Assembly (NCBI GenBank): GCA_013203955.1
Contig: JABMOY010000053.1
Span: 1 to 61,742, forward strand
From: Rhodospirillales bacterium
GTDB taxonomy: Bacteria; Pseudomonadota; Alphaproteobacteria; Rhodospirillales; Casp-alpha2
Length of the DNA: 61,742 nucleotides
Reading direction: 5' to 3'
Shown here: positions 53,916-61,742 of the stretch, in pieces
Position numbering within the stretch: the first letter of the stretch is position 1
Layout: each line of letters starts with the position of its first letter
Translations under genes and position numbers: made by a program
Notes under the pieces: generated by a model
The model's input: only the letters and a program-made list of their open reading frames with translations
Database searches by the model: none
Told to the model about the DNA's origin: nothing

Positions 53916-55231
53916 GTCAGGGGGCGCTCATGGCCCGCCTGTTCCCCAACGGCTTCCCCGGGGGCTTCTATGGCCAAGGAGCCGGGGACTTCGGAAACGT
54001 CGGCACCCAGAAGAATCTCACAATCATGCCACACCCGGTCTTCGGTCAAGGCGCCGATGCAGGGGAAAAGTTGGAACTTGTTTGCCCGCCGATGACAGCG
54101 CCAGAAACAGTGATAACATTCCATTTCCTGAAAAACGAAACGCGCGTTCGCGGGCGATGCTTGCGCCGGGTAAGGGACAAAACTACCGAAGTGGCCGCCG
54201 CCGACGATGACCACCGTCGGCGTCGCCAGCGCGATGCTCAGATGCGCCGGGCCGGTGTCATTGCTGATCACCAGCCGCGCATGATTGAGCAAATCCAAAA
54301 GCCCCGGCAGATCGGTTTTGCCCGTCAGGTCAATGACACCTTCTTCTTGGGCCAGACCCTCGGTCTCGTGGCCGTCGCTCCATTCCCCGGGGCGGCCGAC
54401 GAACACCACCTTGAGGCCTAATCCCAGCAACCGCCGAGCAAGGCCCGCATATCCCGCCAGCGGCCAACGGCGACCGGGCTCGTTACTGCCGGGGTTAAGC
54501 ACCGCGTAAGCCTCCCCGTCAACGGTGGGTGGCACCTGGTCGCGCCATTGAATGCTGGGCGTTTCCGGCTTGACGGTATTCCCGGAAAGGGCGGAAATAA
54601 AATTGAAATGACGAATGATCTCGTGGGTCGGGTAGGGCCCGGTATCGATGATTTCATCAACTTGGCTCAGGTAATAGCCGAATTCGGACCGGGTCCGTTC
54701 GCTGACAAACGGCAGCGAAACCACGGTCCGGGGGGCGGCCGAAACCCAGACCAGGCTGTCAGCCATCAGGGCGCGGCGCATGTAAGAATCGCAAACGGCG
54801 ACAGCCGGCGCCAGCCCGCGGACCCAAAGCGATACCCGAAACCGGTAGAAGGGCCGCCGCGCAAAGGCGTGCTCGTCAATGGCCAAAACCCGGTAACCGT
54901 CGAAAACCTCGGCAGATAGTTTTTCCCAGCTTTCGCAGCCGAGCACTGTTATCTCGGATTTTTCGACGCCGAAAATTTCCGCGTAATGATCCAGCGCCCG
55001 GCGGAAAAGAACCATGTCGCCGATGCCATCCATACGAACGACCAAGACGCCCCGGGGTTTCTTAAATACCGGCCAGTGGCGGGCGATCAAATCCAGGGGC
55101 CTGAACATCCACCAACGTCTTCGCATGCCGGCGGGCAACGCCCGCCAAAAGGCCGTCGCCGCAAATGTTTGCTGCGGACCGGCGCCGTCGGCTGAAGAGT
55201 CGCCATTGGTACGGGAGGAATGGTCGTTCAT
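53912..55231 (-). CDS. Family 9 glycosyltransferase with C-terminal Cys cluster
   Basis: 439 residues from the ATG at 55231. A ~45-residue variable tail precedes FRPLDLIARHWPVFKKPRGVLVVRMDGIGDMVLFRRAL, the GT-B N-domain; YAVLNPGSNEPGRRWPLAGYAGLA (~245) and LVISNDTGPAHLSIALATPTVVIVGGGHFG (~325-355) form the C-domain. It then has a Cys-rich run, CYHCFWRC followed by FPCIG and HDC (~375-410), which occurs in a subset of family 9 proteins and may bind metal. Upstream and coupled to the AmpG-type gene. The acceptor is probably a surface glycan; not defined. Confidence 0.88.
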   Translation of the reverse strand: MNDHSSRTNGDSSADGAGPQQTFAATAFWRALPAGMRRRWWMFRPLDLIARHWPVFKKPRGVLVVRMDGIGDMVLFRRALDHYAEIFGVEKSEITVLGCESWEKLSAEVFDGYRVLAIDEHAFARRPFYRFRVSLWVRGLAPAVAVCDSYMRRALMADSLVWVSAAPRTVVSLPFVSERTRSEFGYYLSQVDEIIDTGPYPTHEIIRHFNFISALSGNTVKPETPSIQWRDQVPPTVDGEAYAVLNPGSNEPGRRWPLAGYAGLARRLLGLGLKVVFVGRPGEWSDGHETEGLAQEEGVIDLTGKTDLPGLLDLLNHARLVISNDTGPAHLSIALATPTVVIVGGGHFGSFVPYPAQASPANARFVFQEMECYHCFWRCHRRANKFQLFPCIGALTEDRVWHDCEILLGADVSEVPGSLAIEAPGEAVGEQAGHERPLT

Positions 55232-55240
55232 CGTTTCCAA

Positions 55241-55312
55241 AGTATCCGGGGACCGGTCCGCGCTCAACCTCACAAAAAGTATCCGGGGACCGGTCCGCGC
55301 TCAACCTCACAA
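55241..55312. repeat. 35-bp tandem direct repeat before a glycosyltransferase gene
   Basis: Two exact 35-bp copies (55241-55275 and 55278-55312) with a 37-bp period, starting AGTATCCGGGGACCGG and ending CTCAACCTCACAA. Each contains the 10-bp palindrome GGACCGGTCC. They lie immediately upstream of the glycosyltransferase start at 55231 and border an AT-rich gap. Confidence 0.9.
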
Positions 55313-55548
55313 TGAGTGGGGCAGGCGGTTCTTTGGGATTATTATTTTATAAATAATAACAATACGGTGTATATTTACTCTGATTCTATTTCTTAAATAA
55401 TTAATTCAACTTACTTATTTTATTTAATTATTCGTTTTATTTTATACGGCTAGCGAACGGGCAATGGCCCTTGCGCACGGCCCCATGGGGCGTATAAATA
55501 AGGTCCTGCAACGCGGGGGCTTGAAACAAAAAATTTAGGAAAACAAAA
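55313..55548. other. AT-rich gap before the EI24 gene
   Basis: From about 55330 to 55445 the sequence is almost entirely A and T (TTATTATTTTATAAATAATA and similar), unlike anything nearby except 48280-48590. No gene or terminator seen. It probably contains promoters for the divergent glycosyltransferase and EI24 genes, but the many A/T words prevent choosing one. Confidence 0.6.
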
Positions 55549-56214
55549 GTGTTTGGCGCTTTTTCTAAAGGTATTTCTCAACTAAGCGACGGCAATACCC
55601 GCCGAATTCTTTGGCTCTGCATCCTGACCGCCATGGCCGTGTTCATCTTTTTGTGGAGCACAATCGGCTATCTGCTGGCATCGACTGCGTTTTTCACCGT
55701 TTGGTGGCTAGAGACCATCGTCGATTTCTTGGGCGGATTGGCGACGCTGGTTTTAACCTGGTTCCTGTTTCCCGGCGTTATCAGCGCCTTGGTCGGGCTT
55801 TTCTTGGACAAGATCGCTTACGGCGTCGAGGAGAGGCATTATCCCGGCTTGGCCCCGGCCATTGAATTGCCGGTCTCGCTGGTGGTGAAGACGGGGCTTC
55901 GTTATCTGGCCGCCGTCATCGTTCTCAACATAGGTCTGCTGGCATTCCTGTTGATACCGCCGTTATTCCCTTTTGTTTTCTACGCCGTGAACGGCTATCT
56001 TTTGAGCCGTGAATATTTTGAGCTGGTGGCGTTGCGGCGCCTAAGCCCTGATGAAATGCGGGCCATGCGCCAGGCACACCGGGGGGAACTGCTGGGAACA
56101 GGCGTCATCATCATGGTGCTTTTGACGATACCGGTGATTAACCTGCTGGCGCCCGTCGTCGCTACCGCCGCCATGGTTCATTTGTTCGAGGGCTGGCGGA
56201 AAAACACGGCTTAA
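55549..56214 (+). CDS. EI24-domain integral membrane protein (CysZ-related)
   Basis: 221 residues, GTG start at 55549 with AGGA 8 nt upstream. Four hydrophobic segments: ~22-45, ~52-85, ~115-148 and ~182-210. LFLDKIAYGVEERHYPG after the second pair and YAVNGYLLSREYFELVALRRL are typical of the EI24 family, which includes the sulfate transporter CysZ. Substrate is unknown. The bactofilin gene follows 14 nt later, so they are likely co-transcribed. Confidence 0.87.
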   Translation: MFGAFSKGISQLSDGNTRRILWLCILTAMAVFIFLWSTIGYLLASTAFFTVWWLETIVDFLGGLATLVLTWFLFPGVISALVGLFLDKIAYGVEERHYPGLAPAIELPVSLVVKTGLRYLAAVIVLNIGLLAFLLIPPLFPFVFYAVNGYLLSREYFELVALRRLSPDEMRAMRQAHRGELLGTGVIIMVLLTIPVINLLAPVVATAAMVHLFEGWRKNTA

Positions 56215-56228
56215 CAAGGAAACGTTGC

Positions 56229-56903
56229 ATGTTTCGCAAGAAAAACGGCGAAGAGGAAAAGGCCAAAGAAGACGACGACATGTCGCCGCCGCCGCTGAAA
56301 CCGTTTTCCCGCAAAGGCTCCCACGTGCCGTCTAAGCCGCCGTCACCGACATCCTATCAGCCGGAACCCCACCAGCGCCGCAACGTTCCCGATATTCCAG
56401 GCCTGCCGCAACGCCGGCCCGAGCGCGGCATGGCCGGCGACGCCGATAGCAAGAAGCTGGTGATCGCCCGCGACGTCTGCATCAACGGCGAGATCACGGC
56501 CTGCGACACCCTGATCGTCGAGGGCCGCGCCGAGGCATCAATGCCGGGCGCCCATATCCTTGAGGTCGCCCCCAGCGGTTTTTTCAAATGCGACGCCGTT
56601 GTCCAGGAAGCCGACATCAGCGGTCGCTTCGAAGGCGAACTGGTGGCCCGCGACCGGCTGGTCGTACGTTCCGGCGGGCGCATCAGCGGCACCATCCGCT
56701 ATGGCCGCATCGTCATCGAATCCGGCGGTCAAATTTCCGGCGACATGCAAACCCTGGACGGGGCTGAGGGTGTTGAGCCAGGCACCGATAACGAAGAAGG
56801 GGCCGAGGCCCCGTCGTCATCCCCGTCGCCATCCACGCCTCCGGTTCCGTCACCGCCGAGAAGAAACCGCCCCCGGCCTAAATCCCGGGCCGACAAGAAG
56901 TGA
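56229..56903 (+). CDS. Bactofilin
   Basis: 224 residues. The central bactofilin beta-helix domain (~75-175) reads KLVIARDVCINGEITACDTLIVEGRAEAS...FFKCDAVVQEADISGRFEGELVARDRLVVRSGGRISGTIRYGRI. It is flanked by a long Pro/Lys-rich N-terminal tail and a Pro/Ser-rich C-terminal tail with a basic end (RRNRPRPKSRADKK). Bactofilins polymerise without nucleotides into cytoskeletal patches that position cell-wall enzymes. Here it is paired with a membrane protein and a lipoprotein rather than the more usual M23 peptidase. Confidence 0.93.
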   Translation: MFRKKNGEEEKAKEDDDMSPPPLKPFSRKGSHVPSKPPSPTSYQPEPHQRRNVPDIPGLPQRRPERGMAGDADSKKLVIARDVCINGEITACDTLIVEGRAEASMPGAHILEVAPSGFFKCDAVVQEADISGRFEGELVARDRLVVRSGGRISGTIRYGRIVIESGGQISGDMQTLDGAEGVEPGTDNEEGAEAPSSSPSPSTPPVPSPPRRNRPRPKSRADKK

Positions 56904-57325
56904 CCAAAAAGGCGCCCACCGCCGCCGTCTTCTTCGCGGCGCTTATCCTTCAGGCTTGCGTCTCTACCAATGAGGCCCCGGTCGCTAAAGCGTCTCCCCA
57001 GCCCGTCGTCATCCATCCTCAAATCAAAATCGCCGCCGCCCCGCAAAAGGCCTACCCGCTGCCGTCCGCCTTGTCCGGGCTCGACCGCGATCAGGTCTCG
57101 GAACTTTTGGGGACGGCGCCCTTCAAACGCAAAGACGATCCCGCCGAAATCTGGCAATACCGGACGGACCATTGCGCACTCGATATTTTCCTCTACCGGG
57201 ACGGCCAGGGCAGCGCCTTTCGGGTGCGCCACTTTGAAACCCGTGTCCGGGGCGGCCAAGTGATCACTGAAAAGGATTGTTTCGGAGACTTGATCAAGGC
57301 CCAGGAAAAACGCCTGGCCGGATAA
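56900..57325 (+). CDS. Small putative lipoprotein
   Basis: 141 residues, GTG start overlapping the bactofilin stop (GTGA). Signal sequence TKKAPTAAVFFAALILQAC with a lipobox LQAC (Cys ~20), then a Pro/Ala linker and a ~70-residue domain: LDRDQVSELLGTAPFKRKDDPAEIWQYRTDHCALDIFLY. This looks like the SmpA/BamE-type fold by pattern only (GLDRDQV...LGTP). The overlap implies co-translation with bactofilin. Function unknown. Confidence 0.8.
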   Translation: MTKKAPTAAVFFAALILQACVSTNEAPVAKASPQPVVIHPQIKIAAAPQKAYPLPSALSGLDRDQVSELLGTAPFKRKDDPAEIWQYRTDHCALDIFLYRDGQGSAFRVRHFETRVRGGQVITEKDCFGDLIKAQEKRLAG

Positions 57326-57326
57326 C

Positions 57327-57962
57327 TCAGCCCATTTCCTTGGCCTTGTAATCGCAGAGGTCGGGGACCGTGCAATCGCCGCACATCGGCTTTCGCGCTT
57401 TGCAGACATAGCGCCCATGCAGGATCAGCCAATGGTGGGCGTGGCCCTTCCAGGCGTCGGGGGTGCGTTTTTCCAGCCCTTTTTCGACCTCCAACGGCGT
57501 CTTGCCCGGGGCCAGCCCGGTGCGGTTCGAGACCCGGAAAATATGCGTATCCACGGCGATGGTCGGCTCGCCAAAAGCCACGTTGAGCACGACGTTGGCG
57601 GTCTTGCGGCCGACGCCGGGCAGGGCTTCCAGCGCGTCCCTACTTTGCGGCACTTGGCCGCCGTGATGTTCGATCAACATGTGGCTGAGGCCGATGACGT
57701 TCTTGGCCTTGGTGTTGAACAGCCCGATGGTCTTGATGTAATCGCGGAGCTTGGTCTCGCCCAACTTGACCATCTTTTGCGGGCTGTCCACGACCTTGAA
57801 CAACGGCCCCGTCGCCTTGTTGACGCCGACGTCGGTGGCCTGCGCCGACAGCACCACGGCGACCAGAAGGGTGTATTCGTTTTTCCACTGAAGCTCGGTT
57901 TCGGGCTCGGGGTTTAGCTCCGAAAGCCGCCGGTAGAATTCGTCGATGTCAGTTTTTTTCAT
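57327..57962 (-). CDS. nth: Endonuclease III
   Basis: Base-excision glycosylase/AP lyase for oxidised pyrimidines. 211 residues. The helix-hairpin-helix EALPGVGRKTANVVLN carries catalytic Lys (~120), and VDTHIFRVSNRTGLA the catalytic Asp (~138). The 4Fe-4S motif C-x6-C-x2-C-x5-C is intact in CKARKPMCGDCTVPDLC near the C-terminus. It begins 18 nt after dapB stop on the same strand and converges on the lipoprotein gene. Confidence 0.96.
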   Translation of the reverse strand: MKKTDIDEFYRRLSELNPEPETELQWKNEYTLLVAVVLSAQATDVGVNKATGPLFKVVDSPQKMVKLGETKLRDYIKTIGLFNTKAKNVIGLSHMLIEHHGGQVPQSRDALEALPGVGRKTANVVLNVAFGEPTIAVDTHIFRVSNRTGLAPGKTPLEVEKGLEKRTPDAWKGHAHHWLILHGRYVCKARKPMCGDCTVPDLCDYKAKEMG

Positions 57963-57980
57963 AGGCGCTGGCAGACAAAC

Positions 57981-58793
57981 TTAACCAAGGCCGAGAACAT
58001 CCCGCATGGAGTAAAGCCCCGGCGCTTGGCCCTCGGTCCACTTGGCCGCACGCAGCGCCCCTTGGGCGAACACCGAACGCGAAGACGCCTTGTGGGTGAG
58101 CTCGACCCGCTCGCCGTCGCCGGCAAAGACGACCGTGTGGTCGCCGGCAACGTCGCCGCCGCGAAGCACGGCAAAACCGATGTCGCCGGCCTTGCGCGCA
58201 CCGGTAACGCCGTCGCGGCCCCGGTCTGAAACTTTACTTAAATTCACGCCCCGGCCCGCCGCCGCCGCTTCACCCAAAACCAGCGCCGTACCCGACGGCG
58301 CGTCGACCTTGTGGCGGTGATGCATCTCGACGATTTCGATATCGTAATCTTCGCCCAAGGCCTTGGCCGTTTGCTCGGTCAGGCCCAGCAACAAATTAAC
58401 GCCGACGCTCATGTTGGCGGCCTGGACGATGACGGCACGCGCCGATGCATCCTTGAGGGCGCCTAAGTGCGACGCCTCAAGCCCGGTGGTGCCGACGATA
58501 AGCGCCACGCCATTGTCCGCCGCCAGTTGGGCGTGGGCTTTGGTGGCCGCCGGAACCGTAAAATCGATAACGACGTCGGACGCCTGGAACAGGGCTTGCG
58601 CCTCATCGCCGATGAGCACGCCTCCTGTTCCCGTGGCGGCCTCCGCACCAACGAGGGCGGCGATGTCTTGGCCGATAAAATCACTGCCCGGCTGCTCGGT
58701 GCCGCCGGCCAGTTCAAGGCCGTCTGTGGCCAGCACTTCGCTTACCAACATCCGGCCCATGCGCCCGGCGCATCCGACGATCCCAATTTTCAT
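57981..58793 (-). CDS. dapB: 4-hydroxy-tetrahydrodipicolinate reductase
   Basis: Second committed step of lysine/diaminopimelate synthesis. 270 residues: KIGIVGCAGRMGRMLVSEVL (nucleotide binding), VVIDFTVPAATKAHAQLAADNGVALIVGTTGL (~75-105), MSVGVNLLLGL, the catalytic EMHHRHKVDAPSGTAL (~157-171) and GDIGFAVLRGGDVAGDHTVVFAG. Complete. Supplies meso-diaminopimelate for peptidoglycan, fitting the cell-wall genes nearby. Confidence 0.96.
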   Translation of the reverse strand: MKIGIVGCAGRMGRMLVSEVLATDGLELAGGTEQPGSDFIGQDIAALVGAEAATGTGGVLIGDEAQALFQASDVVIDFTVPAATKAHAQLAADNGVALIVGTTGLEASHLGALKDASARAVIVQAANMSVGVNLLLGLTEQTAKALGEDYDIEIVEMHHRHKVDAPSGTALVLGEAAAAGRGVNLSKVSDRGRDGVTGARKAGDIGFAVLRGGDVAGDHTVVFAGDGERVELTHKASSRSVFAQGALRAAKWTEGQAPGLYSMRDVLGLG

Positions 58794-59132
58794 AGCCTTA
58801 TCCCGTTAAAAAGTCTTATCCAATCCCGCCTTCTTTAGGGGACGGCGCGGAGGATTGCCAGAAATTCTTACCTTCTTGGATGCCGAGCTTGGATGCCGGG
58901 CTTGGATGCCGGGAAATCTATCGATCCCGTCCCGGTCCGGGCTATCGCCCGTCCTCGCCTCTTACCCCTACTAATTTTAAGGCTTTTGGCGTATAGTAAC
59001 CAGGATCGTATTTAAGATCGCACGGACCGTCCGGACGCTTCACCAAGCGGGCCGCTTTGGGGGACGGGGCAATAAAGGTGTAAGTCTCTGGTTTCCGCGC
59101 CCGTCGGGCTGTGCGGCAAGGAGGACTGAACC
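58794..59132. other. Gap between dapB and the cysteine-rich membrane protein gene
   Basis: About 340 bp. An open frame on the minus strand (58942-59145) has no recognisable features and is not called. The region contains a 13-bp triple repeat (58876-58914) and, at its right end, AAGGAGGACTGAACC before the next ATG. Confidence 0.55.
58876..58914. repeat. Three tandem copies of a 13-bp unit
   Basis: CTTGGATGCCGAG, then CTTGGATGCCGGG twice, head to tail, one base different in the first copy. Located 83-121 bp upstream of dapB. Confidence 0.85.
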
Positions 59133-59468
59133 ATGATCCCGACATTAATTGAAATCTACATCGGCCTTTTCATGATCGCCGTTGCGGTCGGTTTGCTCAT
59201 TTGGTTTGCACAGGGCGAAGAGACGTCGACGAGCCTTCGCATGAACCGCATGATGAAGCGGCTCGGCCTCGATCCCAAAATCAGAACCGAAGGCCCGCCG
59301 GAAACCGTGGCGATGATGACGGCGGCGCGCACGCGTTGCGGGCGCTGCCGGTGCGAAGGCCTGTGTGAACGCTGGCTCGATGGCATAGAGGGCGGGCCCA
59401 ATGCTTTCTGCCCCAACACCCCGGTCTTCGATGTGCTCAACCGCACCGGGCCTTTCGCCGCCGCCTGA
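59133..59468 (+). CDS. Small membrane-anchored cysteine-rich protein (DUF6455-like)
   Basis: 111 residues with a perfect AAGGAGG site. One N-terminal helix (LIEIYIGLFMIAVAVGLLIWFA) anchors a ~80-residue soluble part carrying MMKRLGLDP and five Cys at 69, 72, 74, 78 and 93 (CGRCRCEGLC...FCPN). The pattern of a short MMxRLGhD segment followed by C-x2-C-x5-C-x-x-WL and FCPN fits the DUF6455 family of alphaproteobacterial proteins, whose function is unknown. The Cys spacing suggests metal or Fe-S binding. Confidence 0.8.
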   Translation: MIPTLIEIYIGLFMIAVAVGLLIWFAQGEETSTSLRMNRMMKRLGLDPKIRTEGPPETVAMMTAARTRCGRCRCEGLCERWLDGIEGGPNAFCPNTPVFDVLNRTGPFAAA

Positions 59469-59505
59469 GTAAGGCCGAGCAAGTAAACAAGGCGAAGCTT
59501 ACCGG

Positions 59506-59533
59506 TTCCCCAGGCCTTGGCGGGCCAGGGGAA
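59506..59533. other. Strong hairpin between convergent genes
   Basis: TTCCCC/GGGGAA arms with inner GGCC/GGCC and one A-A mismatch, 6-nt loop. Lies between the cysteine-rich protein gene (plus) and dnaJ (minus). There is no T-tract on either side, so it is only a candidate bidirectional terminator. Confidence 0.4.
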
Positions 59534-59628
59534 GAGGGTTTGTCGCCGGCGCATGTCGCACCGGGTTGACGACGTGCTTGGTGTTGATTTGGAAAATTTG
59601 GGGGGAGGAGTGGGGGAAAACCTGAAGG

Positions 59629-60768
59629 CTACTCCTTCAAATCCTCCCACAAATCCTTAACCTTGCCGAAGAAGCCATGCGCTTCCGGGCTGTGGGTCTC
59701 GACACTGGAATCTTCGCCGAATTCCTTGAGCAGTTCTTTCTGCTTGTCGGTCAGGTTGACCGGGGTTTCGACCATCGCCTGGACGAACATGTCGCCGCGG
59801 GCGGTCGAGCGCAGGATGGTCATGCCCTTGTCCTTGAGCCGGAACTGGTGGCCGGTCGGCGTGCCGGCGGGGATGGTGACGCGGGCCATCTTGCCTTCGA
59901 TGGTCGGCACCTCGATGGGGCCGCCGATCGCCGCCGTCGTCATCGGGATCGGCACCCGGCAATAAATGTCGGCGCCTTGGCGCTGGAAAATCCGGTGCGG
60001 CTTGAGGCTCAAAAATATGTAAAGGTCGCCTGCGGGCGCGCCCCTGAGCCCGGCTTCGCCTTCGCCGGCGAGGCGGATGCGGGTGCCGTCTTCGACGCCT
60101 TCGGGGATGTTGACGGAAAGCTGCTTTTCCTTGGTCACCCGGCCCTGGCCGCCGCAATTGCGGCAGGGGTTTTTGATGACGTCGCCGCGCCCGCCGCATG
60201 TCGGGCATGTACGCTCGACCGTGAAGAAGCCCTGTTGCGCGCGCACCCGACCGTGACCGTGACAGGTGTCGCAGGTTTCGGGCGCAGCCCCGCCCTCAGC
60301 GCCGGAGCCCTTGCAGTCTGAGCAGGCCACCGATGAGGGTACGCGAATTTGCGCCTGTTTGCCGTTAAACGCGTCTTCGAGCGACACCTCCAGGTTAAAG
60401 CGGAGGTCGGCTCCCCGGCCGCCGGGTTCCGCCCCGCCGCGACGTCGGGCTTCGCCGAACATTTCATCGAAAATGTCGGCGAAGCCCGACGCGAAGCCGC
60501 CACCACCGCCGCCGCCGGGGTGGCCGCCGCCGGCCTGGGCTTGCTCGAACGCCTCATGGCCGAAACGGTCGTAGGCCGCGCGCTTTTGCTCGTCTTTTAA
60601 GACTTCATAGGCCTCGGAAATGTTTTTGAATTTCTTCTCGGCCTGTTTGTTGCCGGGGTTTTTATCGGGGTGGAACTTCATCGCCAACTTGCGGTAGGAC
60701 TTTTTTATGTCGTCCGCACCGGCTTCCCGGGCAACGCCCAAGGTCGAATAATAATCGTCTTTAGCCAT
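59629..60768 (-). CDS. dnaJ: Chaperone protein DnaJ
   Basis: Co-chaperone stimulating the DnaK ATPase. 379 residues: J domain with [10 protein letters not shown] (HPD ~33-35), Gly-rich linker [17 protein letters not shown] (~80-96), four C-x2-C-x-G-x-G zinc repeats ([32 protein letters not shown]), and the C-terminal substrate/dimerisation domains ending in [14 protein letters not shown]. Follows dnaK by 97 bp on the same strand. Confidence 0.97.
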   Translation of the reverse strand: MAKDDYYSTLGVAREAGADDIKKSYRKLAMKFHPDKNPGNKQAEKKFKNISEAYEVLKDEQKRAAYDRFGHEAFEQAQAGGGHPGGGGGGGFASGFADIFDEMFGEARRRGGAEPGGRGADLRFNLEVSLEDAFNGKQAQIRVPSSVACSDCKGSGAEGGAAPETCDTCHGHGRVRAQQGFFTVERTCPTCGGRGDVIKNPCRNCGGQGRVTKEKQLSVNIPEGVEDGTRIRLAGEGEAGLRGAPAGDLYIFLSLKPHRIFQRQGADIYCRVPIPMTTAAIGGPIEVPTIEGKMARVTIPAGTPTGHQFRLKDKGMTILRSTARGDMFVQAMVETPVNLTDKQKELLKEFGEDSSVETHSPEAHGFFGKVKDLWEDLKE

Positions 60769-60865
60769 GGGACGCGGGCCTCATGGGCTGGCTGGGGGAG
60801 CAGGGAAAGACGGGACAGTCGAGGAAAGGGTGCATCGCCTTGATCTCTCCACCGCCCCGATACAA

Positions 60866-61742
<877 letters not shown>

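Noticed and set aside
58942-59145. Minus-strand 67-codon frame in the dapB gap
   Set aside because: No ribosome site or recognisable pattern, and it overlaps the strong Shine-Dalgarno and start of the plus-strand gene.

Overview
This window looks like one piece of an alphaproteobacterial chromosome, most likely from the Rhodospirillales or a close relative. The sequence is moderately GC-rich. It has dnaA beside rpsT, mutM, ubiE, ubiB, coaBC and dut; an Irr-type Fur regulator beside fabA-fabB-fabI; a MucR regulator; and the conserved alphaproteobacterial order fur-miaB-phoH-ybeY-corC-lnt-xre and rimP-nusA-infB-rbfA-truB-rpsO-pnp. I saw no rRNA, tRNA, CRISPR array, insertion sequence or prophage. 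Nearly all of it is core chromosome with short accessory inserts.

Layout. 1-5.9 kb: dnaA (cut by the left edge), a ~770 bp AT-rich and structured gap, rpsT, a small secreted protein, mutM, and ubiE-ubiB on the other strand. 6.0-11.0 kb: a plus-strand run coaBC, dut, an Rrf2 regulator, cysK, a MoeB/ThiF-type activating enzyme, a DsrE-family protein and a CBS protein, which suggests a cysteine/sulfur-transfer group. 11.0-14.3 kb: pabB-pabC and a 2-hydroxyacid dehydrogenase. 14.4-18.1 kb: an SH3 protein, then a peroxide/iron group (rubredoxin-less rubrerythrin, two-cluster Fe-S oxidoreductase, DUF3501 protein) beside irr. 18.2-20.8 kb: the unsaturated fatty acid set fabA-fabB-fabI. 20.9-29.6 kb: the pnp/rpsO/truB/rbfA/infB/nusA/rimP block. 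29.8-37.6 kb: trmB, an XRE regulator, lnt, corC, ybeY, phoH, miaB, fur, mucR.

37.7-48.1 kb: tusA-like, tsaB, a nitroreductase, a polysaccharide deacetylase, a Bax-type glucosaminidase, a NifU-like Fe-S carrier, trpS, murJ and glnD. 48.6-55.3 kb: mutS, two family-9 glycosyltransferases and an AmpG-type transporter. 55.5-59.5 kb: an EI24 membrane protein, a bactofilin, a lipoprotein, nth, dapB and a small cysteine-rich membrane protein. 59.6-61.7 kb: dnaJ and the C-terminal part of dnaK (cut by the right edge).

No large unknown multi-gene system is visible. The points most worth a second look are: a promoter, +1 palindrome and intrinsic terminator ahead of rimP-nusA-infB (a likely attenuator or small RNA); a MutM with Arg in place of the fourth zinc-finger Cys; the rubrerythrin/Fe-S/DUF3501/Irr group; a 35-bp tandem repeat before a glycosyltransferase; a pair of perfect DnaA boxes between mutS and a glycosyltransferase; a duplicated leader segment before pnp; a possible ATT start codon; and the absence of ylxR, metK and rimI from their usual neighbourhoods.
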